NCBI GenBank assembly: GCA_020633995.1 | Contig: JACKCO010000004.1 | Location: 434,001-498,000, forward strand | From: Campylobacterota bacterium | GTDB taxonomy: Bacteria > Babelota > Babeliae > Babelales > RVW-14 | Length of the DNA stretch: 64,000 nt | Direction of reading: 5' to 3' | In this document: positions 8,376-18,003 of the stretch, in pieces | How the letters are laid out: each line of letters opens with the position of its first letter | How positions within the stretch are numbered: position 1 is the stretch's first letter | Made by a program: the position numbers and the translations under genes | The notes under the pieces: model-generated | What the model saw: only the letters and a program-made list of their open reading frames with translations | Told to the model about the DNA's origin: nothing | Database searches by the model: none

Positions 8376-11300
8376 ATGGTCGACAAACGATTACAGAAAA
8401 AAATTGCACGCCTTACCGCAACGGTTTATGTTGCAAGTATGTTTTTAGCGCCTACTCATATTTTTGCAAAAACAAATAACCACGGCCGCACCGCTGAAAT
8501 AGCAACCAGTGTGGTAAACACTGTAGCATGTCTGTGTGCAAATCATACAGAAAGCATCGCTATCAAAACCGCAGCTCATGGAGCAACACTGGCTAGTGAC
8601 ATTACGCGCCTCATCTCTTCGTACAACGAAAGCGCCACCCAAGAGCGTGCGTTTCTAGCTCGACTTAATACCTGGGTCCACCTTGCACTAACCGCTCGCA
8701 GCGGCTACCAGTGTGCACACTCAGCTTCAAAACTTTTTTCAGACGAGCAAATAGAGCTCTTTGAACATGAGTTTCCACTTCAGTTGCCAGAACAAATAAC
8801 ACAAACATTGCAACCCATCATTGACACACTCTTTGAAGTTGTAACCAATGAATATTTCGTGCTTGCACACACTTATGGCTTTCCTGTGGCTGAAGGTGCA
8901 GTTAACGTAGCAGCCGCACTACCAAACACATCAGACTATGCACGCCGCCTCCTGCACGACATTGGTACCATGTTGCGTACTTGCCAAGAGCTTCGCCAGC
9001 ACAGATATGACAGTGCGCTCACGCTGCTTATGACAACATGCTTACTGGCCCAAACAGCTAACCTTGTTGCTGATGCTGCAACACAAACACCGGAACAAAT
9101 TTGGGAAGAAAAAGAAGCAAAGCGTCTGCAGCTTGAAGCTGATGCGATCGCACGCGCTGCAAATTTTGACGCACTTGATACACTAAAAACCCAGGTCAAC
9201 GAGACTATCCAAAAAATTGATCTACAAAAAGAACACAAAAAAATAGCCGATCAAAAAGTTAAAAACAAACCCAAACGTCAACGTTCATCAAGCGTCGATC
9301 TTGGTAAAAAATCAGACAACAGCCCCCTTGCTCAAAAATCCTTTAAAGAAGAAGCTGATGTATCAACGGTTACCCAAGAAGAACTTCAACAGCAACTCAA
9401 TGATTTTTACGCAAAACAACAAACTTCTCTACAGGCTGAAAAAACCAAGCTTGCAGACAAAGTAGCCGAGCTGCGAACAAACACAGACCTCTCTACGCAA
9501 GAGAGTCAAAAAATTGCCGATGCTGACAATGTAGTCAAAGGCATCGATAGCAAACTTGCCGAGATTGAGCAAATGAAAGCTGTTGATCAGGCACACCAAG
9601 ATCTCAAGAAAGCCCCAGCAGCGAAAGATGTGTCGCGCAGAGAAAACCGTAACGCACAGCGCAAACACCTAGATGCTCAAAGAAAGCTCAAAGAAGAAGA
9701 AAGAAAACTACTTGAACGCAGACAACAAGATACCGCTGCCATTGACAAGCAAATCGAACAAGCTGCCGCAGACAAACAGCGCCTTGGCCTTGATGTACTC
9801 GACACCAAAGTAACCTCACTTCTCAATGATGAAATTTTTACAGACGCAGGCAAAGCACGGGTACCAGCCGACAAACACACAGAACTTGAAACACACAAAC
9901 AAATACTTGAAAAAATAGCAACTCAAATAAAAGCTGTCCCAGCTGATGCAAACGAGCAAACCATCGCCAAAGAAATCATTGCCTGGGAATTTAAGGTTTC
10001 AGCAATCACCAAAGCCATCACTGAACTCAAAAAAGAATTTTTGAAAGCTCGTGGAGAACTAGAAACAATTATCTCTGACATTGAAAAAACAAAAACACCT
10101 GCACCTGCTGGCCAACCAGCACTCACAGCAGATCAAGAGCGAGCAAATACAGTCATTGACGAGCAGGTCAAACAAGCTAGAGAAATAAAAAAAGCTGCTG
10201 ACACCTCCGAAAAAATTGCTGCTGCTAAAGCTGAACTTACAGAAAAGCTTGCAACACTACAAGCATGCGACCTGACAGCATTTGCCAAGAAAAAACCACT
10301 CGAAATGGCTGCTGACATACAAGCCGCTAACCCTGCTCAGCAAGCACAAATGAAAGAGCTTCTAGCATCTGCAAGCGAGGCCGACCTTACCCAAGCCGAG
10401 CAAGAGCTTCAAAAACAAATCGCGCAGAATACAGCAGCTATTGCAGACAAAGCACGCGAAGAGAATGCAGCCTCGCCTAACTTCTTTCAAAAACTAACCA
10501 ACAGTTCGGAAGAAAATGAACAAAAGGCTGCTGCTCGCCAAAAAGCCGAACAAGAAAAAGCAGAGCTTGAGCTAGAAAAAACTAAACTTGAACAAATGAA
10601 AAAAGATCTTGAAGCTGCACACCAAGCACGTAAACAAAAAGATGCACAGCGTGCTCAACAAATCAAACAGCAAGTTGCGGCATTAGATGTTACTGACTTG
10701 GCACCAACACACCCTGTAGTGCAAAAAATTAATGAGATTAAAGGTGTCAACATTAATGCTAATAACCCATTAGCCGCGCTACAAGAACTGATCAAACTCA
10801 AGAAAGAACTCGACGACCTCCTTCATTTAGTTGATGTGAAAAACGCGTTGGCAAGCGAGGAAACAAAAGAGGCTGCACTTGCACAAGAAAAAGAAAAACC
10901 AAGCCTGTTTGCAATCATGTGCGATCTGGCCGACGAGTCTAAACGCGCAGCGGCTGTAACAAAGCTCTACCAAAACTATGGCGCTGATTTGGCTAGCTTG
11001 TTTAAAGAGCCCAAGGTTGAAGAAAAAAATGCAGTAGTAGCTGCCGATCTTACACATTTCTTACAAAACGTTGTCAAGCTATGTCAAGAGCAACTCAACG
11101 ATCCACTCTTTGCAGACCTGGGCGTTGCAATGCCTGAAAAGGCCCCTGAGCAGTTTCCAGAGTTTATGAAGCTTGTTACCACCATTGTAGCTCACACACA
11201 AGACGCTAACGATGCGGATGCAACTAAAGCCTACCAAGATGCTTTTGATAGAATGCATGCCCAATACACCAAATGGATTGGAGTCAAACACTTTATCGAC

Positions 11301-13118
11301 ACAAACTTTCTTCTCCAGCAAGTTGATGTATGTCAAAAACTTTACTACGCAGCATACGATGAATTTGCACAAGCATCTGCAAAAATTCTTAAGCTGAAGC
11401 TGACTGAACTCAAACTTAAAACCGAAGCTGCAAAAGCAGGCAACGACACCCCTCAAGGCAAAGCACTGCTTGCACTGGCAGCCAAAGCACATCAACAAGT
11501 AAATAGCGTTATCCAACATTTGAACAAAAGTGAATTTGGCCAGGCGCGCGCAGCAGTCCAAGACGAGTCAGTGTACGCGCAGGTCATGAAAACTGAAGCA
11601 GCACTAGATGTTATACTAGGACAAATTACACCAGAAACAATTACCGATGTCGCTGCCATGGCTAAACTAGCATGCACAGAGGCTAAAGCACAGTACAAAT
11701 CAGCAGATACTGCACTTGGCCAGCTAGAAACTGCTCTTGATGCACCTAAAACTATGGGTGAATTTGCTACAGCATTTGCCACTGGCATTGAAGCTCTGTA
11801 TGAGGTATGTGCTGTTAGTGAGAATCATAAACAAAGAGAAGAAAAAGAAAAGCAACAGTTTGTCATCGACATCAAGCGCATGCTTACCGAACTTGTAACA
11901 AGCAATTCTCCAGAGACGGCCGAGGTCATCAAACAACGCCTGAGCAAGATGGTTACTCTCATGGCCATCGAGTGTGAAAAAGAAGCGACGCTTGCCCATC
12001 TTAAGACTTCAGGGATTGACTTCGGTGTGCTTGGCGACACCCCAATCTACTTTTGTGCTGACGGCTCTCAATGCAAGGGTGCACATCGACCATTTGCATC
12101 GGCTAACATGCAACGCCTCCCTTATGCTGCCACTCATGTGTACAACGGCAGCATCGCTCGTGCATCGCTTGAAGACATGACTGTCAAAAAGTACACGGTA
12201 AATATTGCAGGCACTAAAGAAGAGAAAACAGAAGTTGGAGCCTACAACGACTCAATGTATCTAAACGACCTTAATCGCCTCAAGCGCTGTATAGAAATCG
12301 AAAAAATGAACGTTGAAGAAAGAAGAGAAATCTTGCAAGAGGCTATAAATGCATACTATCTTGAACGAAATAGTCATAGTGATAGTCTCACAGATCAAAT
12401 ACCAGAAGAAGAACTTGCCACGAGGTCGTACCTTGAGAACATGGACTTATTTGAGCAAGTAAAAGCAGTAATCAACGTAGAGTATGATAAAGAACACAAC
12501 GTTCACTGGAGTGCAACTTACCCTGCCACACTTATTTCTGACTTACTTGCTAGGGATCGATATAAAAAAGCTGTTGCAATAACAGAACTACCACCTCTTT
12601 CAGGCAATGAAGCAACAGAGGCTAACGTACAGGAATTACTTAGCCAGGCATACCAGCGTGCAGAGACTCTTCTATATCACCCAGATAGTGGCATTTCACA
12701 GGCTGCCAGAGCGGTGACTGGTTATCAGTCAGTTACGGATAAAGAAGGTGAAGTAAGTAAAAACATCGGGCGTTATAATCAAACCATTAAGCCTAACTAC
12801 GAAGAGCTTGGCAACCTTGTGCGTGCATACCACGAGAAAAACAAAAAAACTATGGACCAAAAAACAATCGATAGTTTCAACAAAGATTTTGAAGCTTTAA
12901 TGAACAAAATTCTGCCGTATGGCTCGACTAAGGTTCGAGCTGGTGATCACAATTCTGGTGACGACGAAGTCAAAGAATTTGAAGCGCTTGAAGGCGAAAT
13001 TACAGGGATCCTTGGGCAGCTACAAGGTGAAAGCAAATGCACACTTAACGAGCCAGAAACTCGTGCAAAGCTAGCCGATATAACAAAGCGATTTGAAGCG
13101 ATAAAACCGAAAGACTAA
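8376..13118 (+). CDS. giant secreted coiled-coil protein, local paralogous family
   Basis: This 1580-residue protein has an N-terminal signal segment (about 10-31, ending IFAKT), the family helical domain (about 35-240; LISSYNESATQERAFLARL, YGFPVAEGAVNVAAALPNTS, YARRLLHDIGTMLRTC), then a long charged helical region (about 245-870) rich in A, K, E and Q. The C-terminal half is also helical but less repetitive, with a short Cys-containing globular stretch near 1225-1245 (FCADGSQCKGAHRP). The ATG at 8376 has AAAGGA 7 bases upstream. Its N-terminal domain is closest to that of the gene at 13279; both contain AALPNTS followed by YARR-LHD. A strong terminator follows. No enzymatic motif was found. 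A structural surface protein or secreted effector is possible. Confidence 0.85.
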   Translation: MVDKRLQKKIARLTATVYVASMFLAPTHIFAKTNNHGRTAEIATSVVNTVACLCANHTESIAIKTAAHGATLASDITRLISSYNESATQERAFLARLNTWVHLALTARSGYQCAHSASKLFSDEQIELFEHEFPLQLPEQITQTLQPIIDTLFEVVTNEYFVLAHTYGFPVAEGAVNVAAALPNTSDYARRLLHDIGTMLRTCQELRQHRYDSALTLLMTTCLLAQTANLVADAATQTPEQIWEEKEAKRLQLEADAIARAANFDALDTLKTQVNETIQKIDLQKEHKKIADQKVKNKPKRQRSSSVDLGKKSDNSPLAQKSFKEEADVSTVTQEELQQQLNDFYAKQQTSLQAEKTKLADKVAELRTNTDLSTQESQKIADADNVVKGIDSKLAEIEQMKAVDQAHQDLKKAPAAKDVSRRENRNAQRKHLDAQRKLKEEERKLLERRQQDTAAIDKQIEQAAADKQRLGLDVLDTKVTSLLNDEIFTDAGKARVPADKHTELETHKQILEKIATQIKAVPADANEQTIAKEIIAWEFKVSAITKAITELKKEFLKARGELETIISDIEKTKTPAPAGQPALTADQERANTVIDEQVKQAREIKKAADTSEKIAAAKAELTEKLATLQACDLTAFAKKKPLEMAADIQAANPAQQAQMKELLASASEADLTQAEQELQKQIAQNTAAIADKAREENAASPNFFQKLTNSSEENEQKAAARQKAEQEKAELELEKTKLEQMKKDLEAAHQARKQKDAQRAQQIKQQVAALDVTDLAPTHPVVQKINEIKGVNINANNPLAALQELIKLKKELDDLLHLVDVKNALASEETKEAALAQEKEKPSLFAIMCDLADESKRAAAVTKLYQNYGADLASLFKEPKVEEKNAVVAADLTHFLQNVVKLCQEQLNDPLFADLGVAMPEKAPEQFPEFMKLVTTIVAHTQDANDADATKAYQDAFDRMHAQYTKWIGVKHFIDTNFLLQQVDVCQKLYYAAYDEFAQASAKILKLKLTELKLKTEAAKAGNDTPQGKALLALAAKAHQQVNSVIQHLNKSEFGQARAAVQDESVYAQVMKTEAALDVILGQITPETITDVAAMAKLACTEAKAQYKSADTALGQLETALDAPKTMGEFATAFATGIEALYEVCAVSENHKQREEKEKQQFVIDIKRMLTELVTSNSPETAEVIKQRLSKMVTLMAIECEKEATLAHLKTSGIDFGVLGDTPIYFCADGSQCKGAHRPFASANMQRLPYAATHVYNGSIARASLEDMTVKKYTVNIAGTKEEKTEVGAYNDSMYLNDLNRLKRCIEIEKMNVEERREILQEAINAYYLERNSHSDSLTDQIPEEELATRSYLENMDLFEQVKAVINVEYDKEHNVHWSATYPATLISDLLARDRYKKAVAITELPPLSGNEATEANVQELLSQAYQRAETLLYHPDSGISQAARAVTGYQSVTDKEGEVSKNIGRYNQTIKPNYEELGNLVRAYHEKNKKTMDQKTIDSFNKDFEALMNKILPYGSTKVRAGDHNSGDDEVKEFEALEGEITGILGQLQGESKCTLNEPETRAKLADITKRFEAIKPKD

Positions 13119-13138
13119 CAACCAACCAGAGAACTTAA

Positions 13139-13172
13139 AAGAGGGCAACGCATGTTGCCCTCTTCTTTTTTT
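13139..13172 (+). terminator. intrinsic terminator after the 1580-residue gene
   Basis: The stem AAGAGGGCAAC / GTTGCCCTCTT has a 4-base loop (GCAT) and is followed by a run of T. It starts 21 bases after the stop codon. Confidence 0.88.
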
Positions 13173-13186
13173 GTTATTTACATTGC

Positions 13187-13215
13187 GTGTATGTCTTCAT
13201 ACACTTGGTGTATGA
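13187..13215 (+). repeat. GTGTATG inverted plus direct repeat before the gene at 13279
   Basis: GTGTATG (13187-13193), TCTT and CATACAC (13198-13204) form a perfect 7-base inverted repeat. A third copy, GTGTATG, follows at 13209-13215. It lies 64 bases before the start codon, between a terminator and the gene, where an operator or a 5' hairpin would sit. Role unknown. Confidence 0.5.
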
Positions 13216-13278
13216 CATTTTTATCCAGTGCTTTTTTGTACCATAAAAACCTGTTTCACCGTTTTAAAGGAGAATTTC

Positions 13279-15201
13279 ATGAACGGTATCAATAAAAAGA
13301 TGATGGTATGGGCACTGTTGATAGCTGGACTGAGCACACCGCTCAGAGCCGCTTCCCCACACCAACCCACGCCTTGCACGTGGGGACGTAGTGCCGAAGT
13401 TATAGCAAGCCTTGCACGCAGTGGGCTGCATGTATACCATACGCACGCGTTGCCTGACGATCATCTATCCTCATCACCCCCACCACACCTTCCCAGTAAG
13501 CTAGCCCTTGATGGTGCAACACTATGCACCGACCTGGTTCAGCTCATTACCGATTACCGGGAAAGTGTTACTGACCAGCAAAGTTTTTTGACGCGTCCGC
13601 ATACACTTGCACACCTAGCATTGACAGCGCGCTCAAGCCACCAGCTTGCACAAAGCATCTTAGCATGGGTTCAAGAGCCAGAAGATTGCGATACCCTCTA
13701 CACTAACAACTCACACGCTCAACAAGAGCCAGAAAATTGGACACTCCTAACTAAAGACGATATTGCACATCTTGCCCAAACAACGGCAGACATCGTTGCA
13801 GCACTTCCCAACACATCACCATATGCACGACGCGTTTTGCATGACTGTAGTATGATTGCACGAACCGGCTATGATATCAGCACGCATGCACATGAAGGCG
13901 CTCTCCCCTTAGCACTCATGGCGCTCTTGTGTGTTGAAGCAGCAACAATGTGCCACGATGTGCTCACTCAAACACCTGAAGATGCATGGTGGGCAGAGCA
14001 AGAGAGAATCAAAGCCGAGCAAGAACGAGTACGCAAGGCTGAACAAGAACGCAAAGTCCGTGAAGAACAAGAACGTAAGCGCAGAGCGGAACAAGAAGCT
14101 GAGAAAGAACGACTCAGACGTGAACGAGAAGAGCAAGAACGCAAGGAACGTGAAGCACGCGAGCGTGAAGAACGTGAAAAGAAAGAGAGAGAAGAACAAG
14201 AAACTCGTGAAGCCGAAGAACGTAAGCGTGAAGAAGAATTAGCACGTGAAGCCGAAGAGCGCGAGCACAAAGAGCGTGAAGAACGAGAAGCTGAAGAACG
14301 CAAACGCAAAGAAGAAGAAGAGCGCGCTGCCAAGCAAGAACGTGAAGCCGAAGAACGCGAAAAGAAAGAGAGAGAAGAGCGCGAACGTAAGGCCCGCGAA
14401 GAAGAATTAGCACGTGAAACTGAAGAGCGCGAGCACAAAGAGCGTGAAGAACGAGAAGCTGAAGAACGCAAACGCAAAGAAGAAGAGCGCGCTGCCGAGC
14501 AAGAACGTGAACGCGAAGAACGCGAACAAAAAGAGAGAGAAGAGCGCGAACGAAAGGCCCGCGAAGAAGAATTAGCACGTGAAGCCGAAGAGCGCAAGCG
14601 CAAAGAACGTGAAGAACGCGAAGCTGGAGAAAAGCGCAGACGCGAAGAAGAGGAGCAAGAACGCAAGGAGCGTGAAGAACGCGAATCTCGTGAAGAAGAA
14701 GAAAAAAGAAAAGAGGCAACTGCAAGCACTACTGTGCCCGAAGTAAAAAAGCTTACAGGCTTGAGCGAGGAGTTGTATAAAAGCGTACTTCAAAAAGCAT
14801 TCGATACCCAATTCAAAGGACAGTGGCTAACAATGCTTAAGCAACTTGATCCGACAACCAGGCAGCCCGGTCACCCTGCCGTCAGAATAGATGACAATAT
14901 CATTCGCACAGTCCTGCAAGAAGCATGCAAATTTTTCCCAGAACTGAAAAACATTCCTGACGGGCTTATACCATGCTTTACAGCAGAATCCATAACAAAC
15001 CTTATCCAAAGCGACACACCCGATGCATTGACAACTGCGCTCATAGACGTTTTGTACACTGAAGAGTTTGAGAAATTTGTTGGACTCAAGACAGCACACA
15101 CAGCATTTAAGCAAGGCGACAAACCAACAACACTCGAAGAACTCGAACAACAAGTAAACGCTGCAATCGCTCAACACTCTATCGAAAGTGCAGCGGAATA
15201 A
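13279..15201 (+). CDS. secreted protein with an ER/K-type single alpha-helix, local paralogous family
   Basis: This 640-residue protein starts at ATG 13279, which has AAAGGAG 6 bases upstream; an in-frame ATG at 13228 lacks one. It has a signal peptide (about 1-25, LLIAGLSTPLRAAS), the family helical domain (about 30-230; LITDYRESVTDQQSFL, AALPNTSPYARRVLHD), then about 240 residues made almost only of E, R, K and A (about 237-480, units like REEREAEERKRKEEE). This composition favours a rigid, monomeric single alpha-helix over a coiled coil, because hydrophobic a/d positions are missing. The last 150 residues form a small globular-looking domain (KKLTGLSEELYKSVLQ onward). The layout is domain, rod, domain. 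A terminator follows at 15231. Function unknown; a surface spacer is a fair inference. Confidence 0.85.
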   Translation: MNGINKKMMVWALLIAGLSTPLRAASPHQPTPCTWGRSAEVIASLARSGLHVYHTHALPDDHLSSSPPPHLPSKLALDGATLCTDLVQLITDYRESVTDQQSFLTRPHTLAHLALTARSSHQLAQSILAWVQEPEDCDTLYTNNSHAQQEPENWTLLTKDDIAHLAQTTADIVAALPNTSPYARRVLHDCSMIARTGYDISTHAHEGALPLALMALLCVEAATMCHDVLTQTPEDAWWAEQERIKAEQERVRKAEQERKVREEQERKRRAEQEAEKERLRREREEQERKEREAREREEREKKEREEQETREAEERKREEELAREAEEREHKEREEREAEERKRKEEEERAAKQEREAEEREKKEREERERKAREEELARETEEREHKEREEREAEERKRKEEERAAEQEREREEREQKEREERERKAREEELAREAEERKRKEREEREAGEKRRREEEEQERKEREERESREEEEKRKEATASTTVPEVKKLTGLSEELYKSVLQKAFDTQFKGQWLTMLKQLDPTTRQPGHPAVRIDDNIIRTVLQEACKFFPELKNIPDGLIPCFTAESITNLIQSDTPDALTTALIDVLYTEEFEKFVGLKTAHTAFKQGDKPTTLEELEQQVNAAIAQHSIESAAE

Positions 15202-15230
15202 TTCACCCATATCAAAATCAGAAGATACTA

Positions 15231-15265
15231 AAAAGAGCCCCGCGCAAAACGTCGGGGCTCTTTTT
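15231..15265 (+). terminator. intrinsic terminator after the 640-residue gene
   Basis: AAAAGAGCCCCG (15231-15242) pairs with CGGGGCTCTTTT, loop about 10 bases, ending in a T run. It starts 29 bases past the stop codon. Confidence 0.88.
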
Positions 15266-15521
15266 ATGCACTTTACCCACAAAACGTGACATCGCTAGGT
15301 GATTGTGCTATGTTCTTGGATCACTTTCAAAAAATGAGGGCCCAACAAAACTTGCAAGAGGATACCCATGACATGACCCGCACAACCAAAGACAAAAAAC
15401 GTAGCGAGTTAAGCAAAATTGCTTGCAAAATCCAAAGCATTTGCTTTTTGCCTACAAGCTGATAGACTTTTTGCCGTCGTTGTAGAAAACAAAAGTTACA
15501 CTTTACCATATGAAGGATTCT
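15266..15521 (+). promoter_or_regulatory. 256-base region with a candidate promoter and long leader
   Basis: No gene is visible here. GTGACA (15286-15291), a 17-base spacer and TATGTT (15309-15314) form a candidate sigma70 promoter. If used, the mRNA for the gene at 15522 would have a leader of about 200 bases. The leader contains short self-complementary stretches (such as AGCAAAATTGCT and GCAAAATCCAAAGCATTTGC) but I recognise no riboswitch or other known RNA. A 60-codon frame on the minus strand (15327-15509) has no supporting signal. Confidence 0.4.
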
Positions 15522-17117
15522 ATGGACTTTTTTTCCCCCAAAACAAATATTTCGTCCCTTTCTAAAAAGCTTTTAAGCTCAACCTTGAGCTTTGCGCTTT
15601 TGGGCAGCTCATTGCTAGCTGAAGCCAACACACCGCTGCGTGTTGCTGGCATGCTAACCGGTGCTGGTGCAACCGCTGCACAATTGAATTTGCACAAAAA
15701 ACACTATGATGATCGTTTTGGTGCTGAAGCACGTAAGCCAAAACTTGCGGCTGATGCACTCGATGCTGCGCATGATGCAGTCAGCATAATCATTGACTAT
15801 GCTGAGTCAGAACATAAACGCACAAATGCTTTAAGCCATGCACCTGCATTGCTACGTGATCTTGCACTTCTTGCTCTTAAGTCACAAGCTGTTTACAAAG
15901 ACATCAAAGCAATCCAACAAAAAGATGCGTACGAAGCACCTGCTGATGACAAAACTGGAACAACATTGGACAATGAAAAAATGATGCAACTTCATCGCTA
16001 CGGTCTTCCTGTAGGACGTGGTCTTTTCAGAGTGTTGCCAAACGGTGTAGAACTTGTATGCCAAGAAAGCGAAATGACAGAACGCTTCCGTCTTGTTGCT
16101 AAAGACATTGATGCTCTGCTCTACTCATTCTCACACTTTTTGGAAAGCAAAAACTTTTCCAAGCAACGTAAGCTTTGCGCACTCGCACTTGCTGCTAATG
16201 CAGTAGTACTCTTGGCTGACCAAGCTGGTAGCTTTGGCCAAGGCACAAGCACACTGCCAAATCCTCCTGCCTTTGATACAACAGCTCTTGAAGGTCAGCT
16301 CAAGCCATTGCTTGCAAAACTCAACGCTATTGGCGCAAGCTCAGATCCTCTTGATCAAGAAGTAAAAGCTACTGTTGAAGCTGATATTGAAAAAGAAATC
16401 AACGCACTTAAAGATGCAAACAAAGACAATCTTGATGATGCAGCCTTTACAGCATTACGCGACAAAGTAAAAGCTGCTGCTGGCAAAAATGCTGACTTAA
16501 GAACTTACCACTTTGCTTCCCTTGATGGCTTCAACGCTGATAACAAAACTGAAGCTGATCTGAAAGCCATGGAAGCTCGTATGCAGAAGTTGAATGATAA
16601 ATATAAAGCAGCAACTCAAGCTCAAAGTGAAAAAGACAAACTTGCAGCTGTCGCAAACGCTATTGCAACACGTCGAACTGCTCTTGGCAGAAACCTAGCA
16701 AACGCTACAAAATTCACTCAAAACGGTGCTGGTGGATTTAGTAACGACTCACAACCATTAAACAAAGCAGACCGTCAAGCATTACACACGTTGGTTAAAA
16801 ATGCAGTTGAAAATAACCAGAAACCTGAAAATTTCGCCTACAAAGTTACAACAAATAATGGCGCTGGCAAGGATGCAAGCGACGCGGTGACCCTGTTATT
16901 CCAAGTTATTGCACACAACAAATTTGGTACTGTAGGTAAACAGCTGACTCCTACAGAGCAAAGTAGTCTTACCGCTATTGCTGATAGATACTTCAGAAAA
17001 GACCAAGACGGAAATCTTACCCTTAAAGGTACCGAAAAAGAATGGGGCCTTGGTGATGAGGACTTTGACAATGACGTCAAAACAGTCCAGGCTGTACTAG
17101 ACAAACTCAATAAATAG
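15522..17117 (+). CDS. secreted helical protein, local paralogous family
   Basis: This 531-residue protein is read from ATG 15522, with GAAGGA 4 bases upstream; the ATG at 15510 lies inside that ribosome site. The opening MDFFSPK also parallels MNFFSK of the gene at 5345. A signal peptide (about 1-30, SFALLGSSLLAEANT) precedes the family domain (about 31-235). It has the clearest copy of the family elements: YGLPVGRGLFRVLPNGVEL, then LVAKDIDALLYSFSHFLESK, then LALAANAVVLLADQA. The remainder (about 240-531) is helical, rich in A, D, K and N. Its codon choice is strongly biased to GCT/CTT/GAT, unlike several neighbours, which may point to high expression. A bidirectional terminator follows. Function unknown. 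Confidence 0.85.
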   Translation: MDFFSPKTNISSLSKKLLSSTLSFALLGSSLLAEANTPLRVAGMLTGAGATAAQLNLHKKHYDDRFGAEARKPKLAADALDAAHDAVSIIIDYAESEHKRTNALSHAPALLRDLALLALKSQAVYKDIKAIQQKDAYEAPADDKTGTTLDNEKMMQLHRYGLPVGRGLFRVLPNGVELVCQESEMTERFRLVAKDIDALLYSFSHFLESKNFSKQRKLCALALAANAVVLLADQAGSFGQGTSTLPNPPAFDTTALEGQLKPLLAKLNAIGASSDPLDQEVKATVEADIEKEINALKDANKDNLDDAAFTALRDKVKAAAGKNADLRTYHFASLDGFNADNKTEADLKAMEARMQKLNDKYKAATQAQSEKDKLAAVANAIATRRTALGRNLANATKFTQNGAGGFSNDSQPLNKADRQALHTLVKNAVENNQKPENFAYKVTTNNGAGKDASDAVTLLFQVIAHNKFGTVGKQLTPTEQSSLTAIADRYFRKDQDGNLTLKGTEKEWGLGDEDFDNDVKTVQAVLDKLNK

Positions 17118-17136
17118 TCATCTACTCTGTAAAAAC

Positions 17137-17175
17137 AAAAAAAGAAGCTCCCGATTTTCGGGAGCTTCTTTTTTT
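17137..17175. terminator. bidirectional intrinsic terminator
   Basis: An 18-base-pair stem (A-run plus GAAGCTCCCGA, pairing with TCGGGAGCTTC plus T-run) has a 3-base loop. A-run and T-run flank it, so it works on both strands, between the convergent genes ending at 17117 and 17234. Confidence 0.9.
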
Positions 17176-17233
17176 GTAAATCACTTTAGTCCTCTCACAC
17201 CACCACTTCAAAATCAACCACCAACTTTTATCC

Positions 17234-17872
17234 TTACGGCTTACCAAAAAACAAAAGCTTACGCGAGCGGCTACCAATCTTGTATACATGCTCACGCTTG
17301 ATAAACGGCACCACTTTGGTCTGCGGTGTAAAGTCTTTGCTTGCCCAATACACAAGCTCTGCCTTGTTGTAAACACATGCTGGCTTAAAGACCCTGATCA
17401 GCTCAAGTGGATCCAGCGCAGCACGGGTAACAAACAGATCAATTTCATAGTCGGTGATACGCAAAAATGTACGCCAGTCATACTCACAGACCTGAACATC
17501 ATCAAGGCCAAGCACATTAGCCAAATCGGTCAAAAACTGACGCTTTTTGTGGTTAACCTCGATCAGCACGAGCTTAAGGTGGGGAAAGACAATTTTGAGT
17601 GGAATCGCTGGAAACCCTGCTCCTGTACCAATGTCAGCAATTGAAGAAATAGCCTGTAGCTCATAACATTGGCGCAGTACAAGGCTGTCACTGAAGTGGT
17701 GGCGTAAAATCGAACGAAGATCAGTAATCGCTGTCAGGTTAAACTGCTGGTTATGCAGGTTTAAAAATGACTCATACTGCTTGAATTGCTCGACCTGTTG
17801 GGGATTTAATCCTTCCTGATCGGCAAACTCTTGCCAAAGAAGATCGGGTGATTTTTGGCTCATTTTGACCAT
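17234..17872 (-). CDS. rsmG: 16S rRNA (guanine-527-N7)-methyltransferase RsmG
   Basis: This 212-residue enzyme methylates N7 of G527 in 16S rRNA using S-adenosylmethionine. The family's N-terminal motif is present (HNQQFNLTAITDLRSILRHH, 40-59), as is the SAM-binding loop ADIGTGAGFPAIPLKI (79-94) with LIEVNHKKRQFL after it. DPLELIRVFKP near 155-165 is a usual family stretch. Length matches the family. Start at 17872 has AAAGGGAG 5 bases upstream. It stands alone on the minus strand between secreted proteins, not beside gidA/mnmG or parA as in many bacteria. Identification is firm. Confidence 0.93.
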   Translation of the reverse strand: MVKMSQKSPDLLWQEFADQEGLNPQQVEQFKQYESFLNLHNQQFNLTAITDLRSILRHHFSDSLVLRQCYELQAISSIADIGTGAGFPAIPLKIVFPHLKLVLIEVNHKKRQFLTDLANVLGLDDVQVCEYDWRTFLRITDYEIDLFVTRAALDPLELIRVFKPACVYNKAELVYWASKDFTPQTKVVPFIKREHVYKIGSRSRKLLFFGKP

Positions 17873-18003
17873 ACCGCTCCCTTTTTATTATTTCAATTAT
17901 TAAAAAATATAGATTTTCACTGTATAAATCTGCTACGATGTCAGTATAAAGGGCATTGACTAGAAAGAAAATAGCCCCGAATAATTTAGGGGGAAGAACG
18001 ATC

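Noticed and set aside
13968..14729. Long minus-strand frame rich in Ser and Arg opposite the ER/K helix
   Set aside because: It is the complement of E/R/K codons, has no start signal, and the plus-strand gene is complete and supported by a ribosome site and terminator.
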